From the NCBI RefSeq assembly GCF_041381155.1, contig NC_091147.1:26629849-26693848 (forward strand): a stretch of DNA of 64,000 nucleotides, in the 5' to 3' direction. Source of the stretch: Argopecten irradians. Its lineage: Eukaryota > Mollusca > Bivalvia > Pectinida > Pectinidae. Of this stretch, positions 26,112-37,378 are shown piece after piece; within the stretch, counting starts at the first letter, position 1; the number at the start of each line of letters is the position of its first letter. Both the position numbers and the translations under genes were made by a program. The notes under the pieces are model-generated. The model had not been told where the DNA came from. It ran no database searches and worked only from the letters and a program-made list of their open reading frames with translations.

Positions 26112-26399
26112 TATATCTATGCACAGGTGGTGGAGCAGTAGAGGATTTGACAATAGTATCGGAGCTCGAGGTCCAAGGTTCAAATATAACCCTGGTCTGA
26201 CCAGTACATTTTCTACTTTACTGTTACATATACCAAATTGTTTTCTACTCGAACAAAAAATTTCAAACAATAATTGTAATTTATGATAGGCTGAATTCTT
26301 TTGCTGGAATCACAACAGTATAGAGACCTATCACTATATAGCTGTATACATGTAACTGTTTCACTGATTTACAATGCAAGATACATTATATAAGAATTG

Positions 26400-26880
26400 A
26401 ATGTAAAAGGAGCAAGTCAGTGTGGTTTGTACATAGTCAGTGTTAAATACAGTCTCTGTCACTGAGCTGACTGAGCATACTTCTTTAGCTCAGTCCGTAG
26501 AGCCGTAGTTTTTCACACCAGGTTCTTCGAATAGAGTCCTGGTTGGGGTACTGACAGGAATCAATATCATATGTACATGTGTATTTTCCCTGTTCTTCTA
26601 CATTGGCGTCCAACTAAATAACCCATGATAGGTGGTAAAAGAGTCTTGGGTTGAGATTTGGGAAATCTCAAGAAAAACAGGGGGGAGTAGTGTAAAAGAA
26701 GCGGGTCGGTATAGTGTTTGTACATCGTGTAAAATACGGTCTCTGTCACTCATGATCAGCTGACCGAAATTGCTTCTTTGGCTCTGTCGGTAGAGCCAGA
26801 GTTTTTCACACCGGAGACCGGGGTCAGGTCGAGGCATGTTCGACAGGAATTATATGTGTGTTTTCCCTATTCTTCTTTGT
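26400..26880 (+). mobile_element. pair of tRNA-derived SINE heads with shared body
   Basis: Two A-box-like stretches (TTAGCTCAGTCCGTAGAGCC at about 26486 and TTGGCTCTGTCGGTAGAGCC at about 26779) each precede TTTTTCACACC and a degenerate B box. Between them is a body with GGCGTCCAACTAAATAACCC. The repeated context (TCTCTGTCACT, GTTTGTACAT) suggests a tandem or dimeric SINE. Confidence 0.5.
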
Positions 26881-27435
26881 AACATAGACATAGTGTGAAT
26901 CCGTACAAGCTATTCTCGATACACTACCTTACAAAATATTTTACACAACCATACGTACAACGACCTTTGACATAATTAATATTTTTTTAACCTCAATTTC
27001 AATGGCTGGACTAAGACGCGATACCGGTGTATCAAAGGAAAAAAGTTCAGAATATCAAAATGATCTGATTATATATAATCAAGTTACAAAGGATTGTTGA
27101 GAAATCAAGATGGGGATATGCCCACGATACAATATTAACTTTACATTTTAAATATTCTACAGTTCTAGACTCTTCTACTGTTCTATTTTGTTCCCGAAGT
27201 GCTCCACTGTGTCACTGGATCTGTAGTTTAATCGTGCTAGTCATTCCGCGCCATTATACCTTGTAATATAAAAATATATATTATAATAGTCTAGTTCATG
27301 TAGGCATTGTCTTCTGTGCGTCATCACACTATATTACTTTGTCATCAAATGCAATGACCCTAACACGCCAACACACAGAACCGACAACCGACTTCATTAT
27401 CAGGAAGTTTGAACAAACGTTGAATGGATATTTAC

Positions 27436-27475
27436 CTTCGATGTCGTAATTACACAAAACAGTATATTCGTACAG
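27436..27475 (-). other. possible 5' untranslated exon 2 of the GDPD5-like gene
   Basis: The minus strand has an acceptor (ATTTCAG) before 27475 and a donor (GAAG|GTAAAT) after 27436. This fits a short non-coding exon upstream of the start-codon exon, whose own acceptor (TGTTTCAG before 24936) shows that at least one more upstream exon exists. Transcript data are needed for certainty. Confidence 0.35.
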
Positions 27476-27529
27476 CTGAAATAAACAACATTTCAGTTCT
27501 CTGTTACATCATTATCATAAAATACTAAC

Positions 27530-27610
27530 CAGAAATGTGTTTATTCCATGTTTTCTCACTGACGAACTGTTTTCAATTCAGGTTCCGCCATCTTGGAATG
27601 TTTTCTTTAA
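27530..27610 (-). promoter_or_regulatory. probable first exon and YY1-type promoter of the GDPD5-like gene
   Basis: The minus strand carries AAGATGGCGG at 27594-27585, the YY1 consensus often found just downstream of the start of TATA-less housekeeping promoters. It is followed by a consensus donor (TTTCTG|GTTAGT) at 27530. No TATA box is seen. This would be an untranslated first exon spliced towards 27475 and then 24936. Confidence 0.4.
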
Positions 27611-27921
27611 GGGTGAGAGGTCAATGGTAAAATGAAAGGTCATTGTCTCGTTTTCGAATTGGGGCAGCTTAGCCTACTTCTCATGGAAGACCGAAATTTA
27701 TGTTTTTCGGGAGATTATCCGTAATCAGTCAACAATAATACTAGTTTAACCCACAAACGGAATGAATGTTTTCAAGCAACACCTCACTCCTGCATAATTC
27801 GTGATTAATGGATATTTTAATTCGATACGCAAAATTTAGGTTCAATTTAATTTAAAGTCATTTCGCCCAATTCACGTCTAACGAAGTTCCCGCGCTTAAT
27901 ATGAAATTTTCTAACTGTTAA

Positions 27922-28297
27922 AGGGTTTGTGACACAAAAACCTTTTTATAAATTTTCTGATAGTTTGACCCCATCAATGTTGGCTGACACACGTTTCACA
28001 GCACTCCGCAAAGCTGTTTATCTACTTTAAGGGCAGTAAGGGTAAATTGCTGCGACTGAGAAAACTTTAATGAGCTAGCCGGTCACGTGGTACACCAACA
28101 CGTCATGTTCTAGTATTTATTTTTTATGGAAAACAATGACAGTGATATCTCTGCTTTGGCGTTTTGTTTCGGGACAAATTATCCAATACAGTTTTTGCCT
28201 TTGATGGAACACTCCGTATTGGAGTTGGGTATTTCGGTGAACTTAAAGGGGCCCCCAATCCTATAGACAACTTATCACTTTTTGTGTCACAAACCCT
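27922..28297. mobile_element. MITE with TTAA target site
   Basis: Inverted ends AGGGTTTGTGACACAAAAA and TTTTTGTGTCACAAACCCT lie directly between TTAA tetranucleotides (27918-27921 and 28298-28301). A TTAA target duplication is known for piggyBac and Kolobok elements. The AGGG start fits Kolobok somewhat better. The 376-bp interior is non-coding. Confidence 0.75.
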
Positions 28298-28518
28298 TTA
28301 AGTAATAGATCCATATTGATCGTGACTCAGAGAGACTTTACAGGAACACACTAGATTTAAAATATGTACCTCATGCTGATGTCAGTATCCACTTGTTGCG
28401 TTTTGTTAAGAAAATACATAAGTAGATCTACATGTATATAGGACTCGTTAGGTCGAATCATTTGGTAATTTCCATAAACCTGCTAGAACTAATTTTATTA
28501 ACTTTAAAAAAATTGCTC

Positions 28519-30327
28519 CAGGGGCGGATTTAGGTTTTTAGGTTAGAGGGGGCGTGGGACAAAGCAAATCAGGCGAGGGGTCTGGGGGCCGCCTGGTCTG
28601 GGGGCCGCCTAGGCGGCCCCCAGAAGCTCTCGAATAAATGGTGCAAAATACTGCATTCTGAGGATTTCATGAACACATTTTCCAGAAAATAATTGAAGCC
28701 ATTTAAGGATGTTTATTTATGGTTTTCGTGTCAAGTGTCATATTTTTTATTTGAAGTTTTGATTTAATTTTTGAAGCCCTCGAATAAATGTACACTTTTT
28801 CCAAAAAATAATTGAAGCCATGTAAAAATGTTCGTTTATTATTTTTGACGTCTAATGTCAGATTTTGAATATAAAGTTACAGAATTGCACTGCCTAAAAT
28901 CTGAATATCTATTCATAGAGGCACGAAGCAAAGAAAAGGATGGGGGTCTGGGGGCCGCCTAGAACGAATATACGTACCCGGCCTACTATGCCTTTAGGCC
29001 GGGTACGAATTGGTCCCTATGTATCGTAGTGGAGCACTGCCTCCGAAAATCACTCGGGCACAGTTTTTCATACTTTTTTGAAGGTTTTGAAGTAATAGGG
29101 AACAATTGTAGCTCTAAAGAAGACACCATTTTCAGTCTTAAAGTCTTTTGAGCTACAATATTGCAGCTAGGGGTCGCCTATTGAAGGTTTTTATAGGACT
29201 AATGAAAGTGTATGTGAACTATTTTAACGATATACATGTAAGCTTTTACTTTTGTACATTATCTGTCAGATTAGATACAGTAATTCATTTTCCCTAACTT
29301 ACACAATCTTCATAATTCGTGTATTGGACAACGAAAGAAAAGAAGGCTAGTGGTCTTGTCTATGGCCATACGGTGCCAGGAACCATTGCTATCATCCTGT
29401 TTTCTAATAGGGAGCCTTTTGTCATGTGCATTTATTTTTTAACATCGCTTGCCTATCTTATAACATTATCGTTAAGATATGTTTTTATTGAAACAAAAAA
29501 GGAAGGCATCTGGCCATGGGGTGCACCCAGACCCTAGAAGCTCTCATTTTCTGTCGCATTCCACTTTTTTCTTTACACACATTTTCTTAGGACAAATAAA
29601 ATGCTTCTAGAAGCATTCGGCGTCAGTAGTGATCTTGTAACTGGCGTTTTGAAAGTACGCACACATTTGTGAATTGATAGTCGGATTTAATACAGGACTT
29701 TAATGCTGATTCAAAAATGTGTAATATATCATTTACAACCTGGAAAATGAAGGGCATGACATATAATCAACCAGCGAAGACTCATGGCCAGCTACAATTC
29801 CTTCCACCCACCCCTCCCCCTTTTCTTTTATTGCTAAGGATATCGAGATATAACCTGTCAATATTAAATAGTAATGACAATAAATTATCTAACATATTGG
29901 GATTTTATCGGTTTGGGGTTTTTTTTTTTGGAAAAAGTAAATACTTGAAGGGATTTACATTGTACCTTTTAAGCGATGGAGATAAAACCTTAACTTACAC
30001 GAAAAAAAAAAAATATTCCATTGTGTCTGGATACAAGTATGTTCATGCATGTATGTACCACAAAGTCGAATACATTTAGATTTTAAAATGATAACATCAA
30101 ACGGTAAAGGTAGGAAATGGAGCTTTCTGTCTAATTCTCACTCTTTATCTAATTCCTTAATTTTTTCCCTTTCTCCCTCTTTTTTTTTTCTTTCTTCCTT
30201 CTTTTCCTTCCTTCCCCTCTTTCTTTTTCCCTTCTTTTTCCTTTTTCTTTTTTTTTCTCTCTACTATTTTAGGGGGGGGGGGGGGGGGGGGCGTACGCCG
30301 GGTCCACCCCCCTTGGATCCGCGCCTG
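28519..30327. mobile_element. hAT-like non-autonomous element with 5-bp target duplication
   Basis: The left end CAGGGGCGGATTTAGG matches the inverted right end (CCTTGGATCCGCGCCTG). TGCTC flanks both sides (28514-28518 and 28328-equivalent 30328-30332). The interior has two related ~130-bp segments (about 28622-28735 and 28775-28870, with TCGAATAAATG and AATAATTGAAGCCAT) and GGGGTCTGGGGGCCGCCT twice. There is no transposase frame. The right part is a long pyrimidine tract followed by a G run. Confidence 0.75.
30115..30292 (+). repeat. polypyrimidine tract and poly-G run
   Basis: About 150 bp (30120-30270) are almost only C and T on the plus strand. A run of about 20 G follows at about 30272-30291, inside the right part of the transposon at 28519-30327. 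Such tracts can form triplex or G-quadruplex structures and are prone to length error in assemblies. Confidence 0.8.
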
Positions 30328-30332
30328 TGCTC

Positions 30333-31084
30333 TGTAAAATAAAAAAGGCCTGATCTATAGACAGGTTTAGCGGACTAACTCAATAATTATATGGTGTTTA
30401 TTTTTCCAATCCCCTGGGACGCATCGATGCATCTTCTTTTTATATTCGAAAAAGCAAAACAAAACAACATTTCAAGTGTTTAGTTCTGAACCGATAGTAT
30501 ACTATTATATTTCTAATTTTCTATGGTATTTTATACATTTATTTCTTTTCACTGTACTGAAAAACGATCGCGAGTTACCTCTCTTTGAATATGCTTTTGT
30601 ATTTTCAAGAAACTGTATTTTCTCTTTCTGTTTGCCAAGTTGACTTGCGAACAAATTTTGCACCTATCTTGAATTATCCTCTCTTTTCTATGAAAGTCCC
30701 TCCGTCATATTTAGTTTTCTAAATATGATTCCTTTAGTGGCTTGGAAATATTGCATTTTCTACAACGTTTTTTGTAGGTAAATTTCAACATTTCGTCTCT
30801 GGACATCACTGATATCGGAGATAATTGTACATTGGAATAAGGCATTGCTTTCCGTTTTTGCCAGTGAAATTTCTTCTTCTAAATCAAGAGCATCACTTAA
30901 ATCAGTGTCAGAGTCCATATTATTCGAAAAATGTTGACATAGTCAAACATAGTCAAAAACATATCTTCTTCTTCATCTTTTCTTTGTTTTTCATGACTCC
31001 GTCAAAAATGACGATTACGTCACGTGATCTGTAGGGGTGCAAGGATGTAAAGAGATTAATTTGAGATTTTTTATTATATAAGAT
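30333..31084. other. no gene seen
   Basis: AT-rich sequence between the hAT-like element and the LINE remnant. I find no supported exon or repeat in it. Confidence 0.5.
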
Positions 31085-34000
31085 AAAAGGTGTGTGCAGA
31101 ACTAGTGCATGAGGGCTTCAAGGGCTACGTTGGAAATATGTGCCTTGAGGTCCTCGAGTGTAGTGCATTGTACTGCTGCTATAGGGAGTGGTTTTTTCTA
31201 TCTGTTGAATTTGGTTTGTGTTGTGGGGATCTCGTATTGAAGAGCAGTTTTCTATTTTGGGTCGGACTAGTGCTTTGTATGCGTGTTCTTTTATATGTGG
31301 TGAATTAATTTTTAAGTTGAGCTTTAAAAACCTTTGTGATCTGTTTGCGTTTGCGGTGATATTGTTTATGTACATATGTTCCATTTTAGGTTTTTACTTG
31401 AGTTTATTTGCTCGAGTGTGTGATTGCGGAGTATGTAGTTGTGATGTATTTTGTTGCGTTTTGGTGGAACACTGATGATGTTGCATTTATCTGGATGAAA
31501 TTTCATTAGCCAGTCTGTTTCCCATTGTGCTGCTGCGTCCAAATCTTTCTGTAGTTTTATTGTGTCGTCTTTGTTGTTTATTGTTTTGTATATACTACTG
31601 TCGTCTGCGAATAATATTAGTGTGCTGTGCTGCATGTATTGATGGAAATCATTAATGTATATGAGAAACAGAATGGGGCCCAAACATGTTCCTTGAGGGA
31701 CTCCTGAAGTTACTTGTATTTTATTTGATTGTTTTCCCTCAAGTACTACTGTTTGGGTGCGTTGTGAGAGAAAGTCTGTGATCCATTGTTGTGTGTTGCC
31801 TGTTATGCCGTAGTATTTTCATTTGTATTGTGGGCGTCTGTGTGGGACTTTGTCAAAGGCTTTGGCAAAGTCCATGATTATAAAGTCTGTCTATTTGTTG
31901 CTGTTATTATTGCTTGCAAGGTCGTGTATGAATTTAGCAAGTTGTGTCTCGCATGATCTGTAGGATCTGAAGCCGTGTTGTAAGTTATAAAGTATGATGT
32001 TGTTCACCAGATGTGACATTGTGACGCTTGTAATGCTATGTTCCATTTGAGTTTGCATGTGATACAGGTGACTGATATGGGTCTCATCACGAAGCTTTAT
32101 CGAGAGAGATAAAAAAGCAGCATCAGATTTACAATCAAGCTTTCGCTTGATTACACACTTTCTCAATTCAACAGAGAGTTCGAATAAATCCGTCTGTAGT
32201 TAGTGGGCTTGTATCTGTCGCCTTTCTTGTCTATGGTGTTTCCAATCTGTTGAAAATGTGCCTGTATTTAGAGAGTGAGTGAACAGTTTGGCAAGTATGG
32301 GTGCTGTTATGTCCCTAAGTTGACTGCCGTGTATATTGTCTGGTCCTGTTGCTTTGTGTGGGTTGGTGTTTTAAGGGGTTTATCAATTCCTTGTTGTGTA
32401 ATGTTAATTTCAGGCATGACTGGGCGTGGTGATGGTCCTTTTTCTGGTATGGGGTGATCCTGTTCTGTTGTGAAGGCTGATTTAAAACGTTCATTTAATA
32501 TGTTTGCCTTACATGTGGTGTCTGTCATTAGGTGTCCATCCTTTCTTAGTGCTGTGATATCTGTGTTCTCTTTTCTTGTTGTTTTGATGTATGAGAATAA
32601 TTTTTCGGGGTTGTATTTTCTTCTTTTCTGGGGTGACTCTTGCTGTTGCTCATCTATTGGTAGGCCTTTCATCTTTTTTTTTCTATTTAATTTAGATAGG
32701 CACTTCTAATGCGTTTTTGTAGTTTTGATTTGTATGCTTTTAATTTTGTTTAAGCTCTTGATCTTGTGTGTTTTTTGCTCTGCGTGCGTAGTTTTTTACA
32801 ATTCTTCACGAATTGATGGATGAGTTGTGTTATCCATGGTAGTTTAGATTTATATGTGATGTGGTTCTTTGGTATTTTTTTGTCTACTGAGTCATTCAGT
32901 GTGTTCTTAAAAAGATTGCAGAGGATGTCTATTGTTTGGTTTGTTGAGTCATGCAGTTTCGTTTTGATGTGAGTCAGGTCATTTCTAATATTGTCCCAGT
33001 TTGCTTTACCGTATAGGGGGATGTCCCTGGGCTGCTTCCTAATTGTCTTGAGTCGCACGTCAATTTCGGTGAATAGAATGTCGTGATCAACTTTCCTTAT
33101 ATGTGGCGATGTTTCAGTCTTGTTGACAATTGAAGGGCGATTTGTTAGGTCAAGAATGTGGTCACCTCTAGTTATGTTGGTAGTCATTTGTGTGAGAGAG
33201 TTATCGTCTATGATATCAAGTAGTTGTTGTTTGTATCTGTTTTACCTTGAATTGGTGTGTTGTTTTGCCAATCTATGTGTGGTAAGTTGAAATCTCCGCT
33301 AATGAAAGTAATTGTGTTGTTGTTATGTCCTAGTCTTTTCATGGAGATTTTTAATTGTTCAAGTGAGTGTCCTTTGTCTGAGGGTGGTCTGTAGTAAGAT
33401 CCTATTGTGAGGTTGTGTGCGTTTGCCATGGAGATATTGATGAAGATGGATTCGTTATCAGTGTTGAGTTCTTGTATTTGTTCCGAACGGTATTTGTTTG
33501 TGGTTGCAATTAGTACCCCTCGTAACTTTGTTCTTTTTTTATTTTGTTTGCGGTCTTTCCTACATATTGTATATTCTTGGATTGGGAAGCACTCAGAGGA
33601 AGATACTGTGTTGTTTAACCACGTCTGTGCCTCTGATGATGTCTGGTTTTAAAGAGTGTTTTATTTGATCGAGGTTTGTTTTTATGTTGGAGATTGATTG
33701 AAAGTTAATAGTGGCTATGCGGATTGACTGCTTGAATTAGTTTTTACTAGTGACATCTTTGTTGTTGTGTTTGATTGGAGAGTAGGATGCTGTAGGAGGT
33801 CCTGGGCTGGTGAGGATGTCCTGCATATTAAGGTGTGTATCTGTGTCTAGTTGTGAGAATCTATTTGATGTATTTATGCTAATGTTGTTGTCAAATAGTG
33901 TAGATGAAAAGTTTGGTAGTCCGCATTGTATGCAATCTTAAGAGACTCCATTGTGATCCATATATTTGAGAAATGAAGAATTCATTCCTTGACAGTGTAC

Positions 34001-34430
34001 ATAATATACCAGGTATTGCACGAATCGCAACATATAGCATTGGATTTCTAAGTGACTGCCTTATTGCAGGTACCACAGGGGTATCGTGGAATCCTCGGAC
34101 CAGGGTTCAGTTCCGTATCTGCAGATATTGAGAGTAGAAGAATGAATTTGTATGTACAGCTGGGTTTGATTGTTTTGTGTTTGAGTCTGTGTAGTAGAGA
34201 TAGATATGCTGCCAGGTAGCAGTGAAGTTGCGTGTGGTCGTAGTTATGACTAGGCCTAGGGGAAAGATCGTGAAGTGTCGAGTGTTTTTTGTCTGTTTGG
34301 CGAGTTACCCAATAGGATAGGAGTGCTATGCATGGTTGTGTGTGGTTGTTTGTATGAGTAATATTGTTTCCAACTAAGGTTGTCTAGAGAAATAGAAACC
34401 GGAAATTGTCGAGCGACAATGTGCAAGATG
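31085..34430 (-). mobile_element. decayed LINE with PHD-like finger, AP endonuclease and reverse transcriptase
   Basis: Read on the minus strand, the order is as follows. A Cys-rich PHD-like finger (PRYPCGTCNKAV..CCDSCNTWY) lies at about 34090-33900. An AP-type endonuclease (IRIATINFQSI, YYRPPSDKG, ISGDFNLPHIDW) lies at about 33720-33190. Then come a linker (SPHIRKVDHDILFTEID, ALRKDGHLMTD) and the reverse transcriptase (LQHGFRSYRSCETQL, MGPILFLIYIND, LFADDSS) at about 32010-31370. A C-terminal part (AYKALVRPKIE) ends near 31100 without the usual full tail. Several stops and frameshifts show it is dead. This order is that of CR1/Jockey-type LINEs in lophotrochozoans. The plus-strand frames here are antisense shadows. 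Confidence 0.85.
32082..32190. mobile_element. ~108-bp insertion inside the LINE reverse transcriptase
   Basis: The LINE protein reads on to the conserved NYRPI block only if this stretch is removed. TCT occurs at both joints (before 32082 and after about 32187), so the target is GGGTCTGTAGTTAG split at TCT. The insert contains a small perfect hairpin, AATCAAGC/GCTTGATT with loop TTTC, near 32131-32152. Its origin is unknown. Confidence 0.45.
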
Positions 34431-35698
34431 GCGGGAGATTTAGATGGGGTTCAAGAATAAGATTGATTTGGTTGCAAGGTTAAGGCTACAAGAGAAAAAG
34501 GATATGTTGAAGAGAAGAGGTGATGTATGGCGAGTACGAGGGGTGGTTATGGGTAGCCGCTCAGTCGGAGAAAGTTGTGAAAATAGCGAAAATACTTTAA
34601 TTTGGCCACAGCACAGGCCCCATGGACATTTGAATTTTTTAAACGTATTTCAAGGGTTTGCATTCATGTTGCAACATGTAACATTTAGTTTTGATAAAAT
34701 TGGTTCGTGGGCAAATTTCCATTGTTCGTGAAAGCCTTTAATGCTGTTTATTGTTTTTAATAATTTTACTTGGATTTGGGAGGGAAATAAACGAGAGATT
34801 AAAATGAAAAATCTTCTTGAAAGATTCTATCAATGTACTTTCTTAAATGGAGTAAGATTCCTTCTGTTCCAAATACTAATAAGAATTCACAGTTTTCTTA
34901 TCAAAATTAGTATTTACCATTTGATGTAGATCAACACTGAAGTATATTCCTAACAAACAGAATTTCTCTTTCCCTCATTCAAGGTCAAGTTCCGGTAAAC
35001 ACTGATCTTTACTATATTTTGTACTCCCAATCAAAACATTTGTTTCAATATTGATCTTTAAGCCGGAAATTTGCCTATGTGCATAAAACGTTTCTACGTT
35101 TCTTGTATTCTTACAAATAACGTACATATACCTGCAAAAGGTAGTACATGTATCCGGTGCCATTGAAAAGCCTTTACAAATACAGCACGAAGCATTTTTT
35201 GAAATCATAACTGTCGATGTAAAGTTGAAACTCGAAGCATATAGAAAAAAATGCATTCATGACATAAAATAAATGAAGTTATTGGAATGTTGCTTCGTTT
35301 ATGATGCGTAAATTCCCTATAATATTTATTATGATTTACGTCTAATCAACCGCTGATTTTGTATGACACTGTTAATGGATGTACATATATATTTTATCAA
35401 GTATGAGGTAGTTACAGTGCTTAATCGATAGATAACACGTATTTAAATTTTACACTAGAATTAATAATTAATCCATGAAATTGACTGCGCCTCATATTAA
35501 GAATACTTCAAAGATATGTTAGAGACAGTGTGTCGAAGTGATCTATAGCACAAGTGCCACATATAGTTGTATCTTTATCCAGAACAAGTCGGAACACCAT
35601 GTAGACAGATATTCGAAGAACGATAAAGTAGCATTCATTTACCAGTACTTCTGAAACTTTTACACACATTTATAATCATATGGTGATACTGATGCTGA
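34431..35698. other. no gene seen
   Basis: AT-rich sequence with open frames up to 95 codons that show no recognisable domain. AAGATGGCGGG occurs at about 34425, next to the likely LINE 5' end, and may be part of that element's promoter. Confidence 0.45.
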
Positions 35699-35750
35699 AT
35701 GGAAACATACCTGTTCAGGTCACTATTTGTTTACGTGTTCATCTTGGTCG
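35699..35750 (+). CDS. possible signal-peptide exon of the lectin-like gene
   Basis: ATG at 35699 opens METYLFRSLFVYVFILVG, a typical short hydrophobic leader, and ends one base into a codon at a strong donor (GGTCG|GTGAGTAG). The next recognised exon (37379) starts in phase 0, so this exon can join it only through an additional unseen exon. The link to the downstream gene is therefore an inference from position and strand. Confidence 0.35.
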
Positions 35751-35849
35751 GTGAGTAGTCTATTCTTGTGTGCGTAATCTTTTGATTAGGTGAACGGAAG
35801 ACATGCGATTTTAAGGGTCTTCGTGACGTTACTAATGTTGTTTATTTGG

Positions 35850-36018
35850 TTTATTTGGTTTATTTATTTTTACGTCCTATTAACAGCCAGGGTCATGTAA
35901 GGACGTGCCAGGTTTGTTGGTGGAGGAAAGCCGGAGTACCCGGAGAAAAACCACCGACCAGCGGTCAGTACCTGGCAACTGCCCCACATGGGATTCGAAC
36001 CCGCATCCCAGAGGTGTT
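35850..36018 (-). mobile_element. tRNA-headed SINE (copy 2), head truncated
   Basis: Same body as the SINE at 14761-14987 (CAGCCAGGGTCATGTAAGG, CGGAGTACCCGGAGAAAAACC). The B box (GGATTCGAACCC on the plus strand) is present, but the A box and acceptor part are missing after about 36018. A short GTTTATTTG repeat precedes it. Confidence 0.75.
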
Positions 36019-36781
36019 GTAAACAGACGACGGGACGAAACCAAAATTGAGTAGCTATATATGCATATATAGTCTATTCTTAACGTATTGTAAAGATTTA
36101 TGTGTTTTCATTGTTGGCTGATTGGAATTATACTTTCTAACGCCATACTGGAATTGTCAGTGTTAGTGTTTAGATTATTATCTATACCCTAAAATATCGA
36201 TAACTAGCAGTGACGTTATGTATGTTTTGCTATCAATAGAAACACGGACTATTATACATGTAAATAAAACAGTCAGCATGTTTTACTCACTCATGCATTT
36301 GTAACATATAATAACTTATGCTTATGCTGTAATTTAACCAGCATTCCCGTTATAAAAAGATAATAAATAAAAAGATAAAGTATGAAAATAAAGAAAAACA
36401 TCAACAGTTTGCCAGGAAAGAGTGCTATTTCATCTACAAGTAAAAAGTAGATAAATTGGGTACACAAAGATTAATACGCACTTTAATCGAAAAAAAATTA
36501 TTAATAATAAACCCATTATTTCCATGGCCTCTTGAAGTCAAATACCGGTAATATAAGTCGCATAACAGAGGCTAAATGTCAATACTGGAAATCATCACAT
36601 ATTTGGGTTAGTACCAAGATGTAAGTACTGTACAGTGACAATATAAAGAAATGAAAAAGAGTTTAAATTACAAAATTCTTGATTTATTGAACAACAAAAT
36701 TCTGAAAGGTTACTTATCTGTTACAAACCGAACAAAGAAATGGTTACCGTGGTGATTTGTGATTATGATGAAAATGCACAT
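36019..36781. other. no gene seen
   Basis: AT-rich sequence. It could hold a small exon of the lectin-like gene, but I cannot support one. Confidence 0.4.
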
Positions 36782-36793
36782 CGTTGTAAGACC

Positions 36794-37326
36794 TTGCCCT
36801 GTAGGTAGAGCGTTAGTATTGTACCTGCTGCCCCTATTGCATGATCGTAAAATGCGACTAAGTTTAGGATCTTATCTTTTCTCTTCTTCCTAACTGACTT
36901 AATTCTTCCTAACGTCTCCCTTGACACCGCCTCACTTTTGGCCTTTTGTTGAGCGTTCGCCCCTGTGAGGAAGGTTCTGGGTTCTGTCCCCTGGCCGAGA
37001 CACACCAAAGTCTGTAAAAGTGGTAGTTTCTGCTCCTGCTTAGCGCTCAGCATACCGGGAATGGAACGACTGGTTCGCCTGTTGTCAGTATAATGTGACC
37101 GGGTGTGGTGTGTTGCTTGGTGTCTTCGGTGGCATGCTTCAGTTATATAGCACTATAAAAAGGACAATAGTTCCACTATTCAAGAAGACACAACACGAAT
37201 ATACCGCAGTCTCCCAAAACACGCATCTCGCATTACATACATGCAATACACCGCATACATGGGAGGCCGTCCTAACATGATCTTAGCTGTTAAAATGACG
37301 TTAATGAAATCAAACAAACAAACAAA
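36794..37326 (+). mobile_element. RUDI-like SINE with 12-bp target duplication
   Basis: The tRNA-like head has a B-box-like GTTCTGGGTTCTGTCCCC near 36976-36993. The long body (GGTGTGTTGCTTGGTGTCTT, TATAGCACTATAAAAAGG, TGGGAGGCCGTCC) ends in an (AAAC)n tail. The exact direct repeat CGTTGTAAGACC flanks it at 36782-36793 and 37327-37338. The body resembles widely distributed mollusc SINEs such as RUDI. The 96-codon minus-strand frame inside is not a gene. Confidence 0.8.
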
Positions 37327-37378
37327 CGTTGTAAGACCACACTTTCATGTACAGTCTGTTTATGTTGATATGTTGCAG

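Noticed and set aside
25375..26840. Candidate tRNA genes
   Set aside because: A and B boxes are present, but there is no complete cloverleaf or acceptor stem. They continue into SINE bodies.
29319..30342. Plus-strand frames of 72-120 codons
   Set aside because: They lie within the non-autonomous element at 28519-30327 and include translated pyrimidine and G runs.
31090..33652. Plus-strand frames across the LINE
   Set aside because: They are antisense to the endonuclease and reverse transcriptase, whose motifs read only on the minus strand.
36763..37053. 96-codon minus-strand frame
   Set aside because: It lies almost entirely within a SINE bounded by a 12-bp target duplication.
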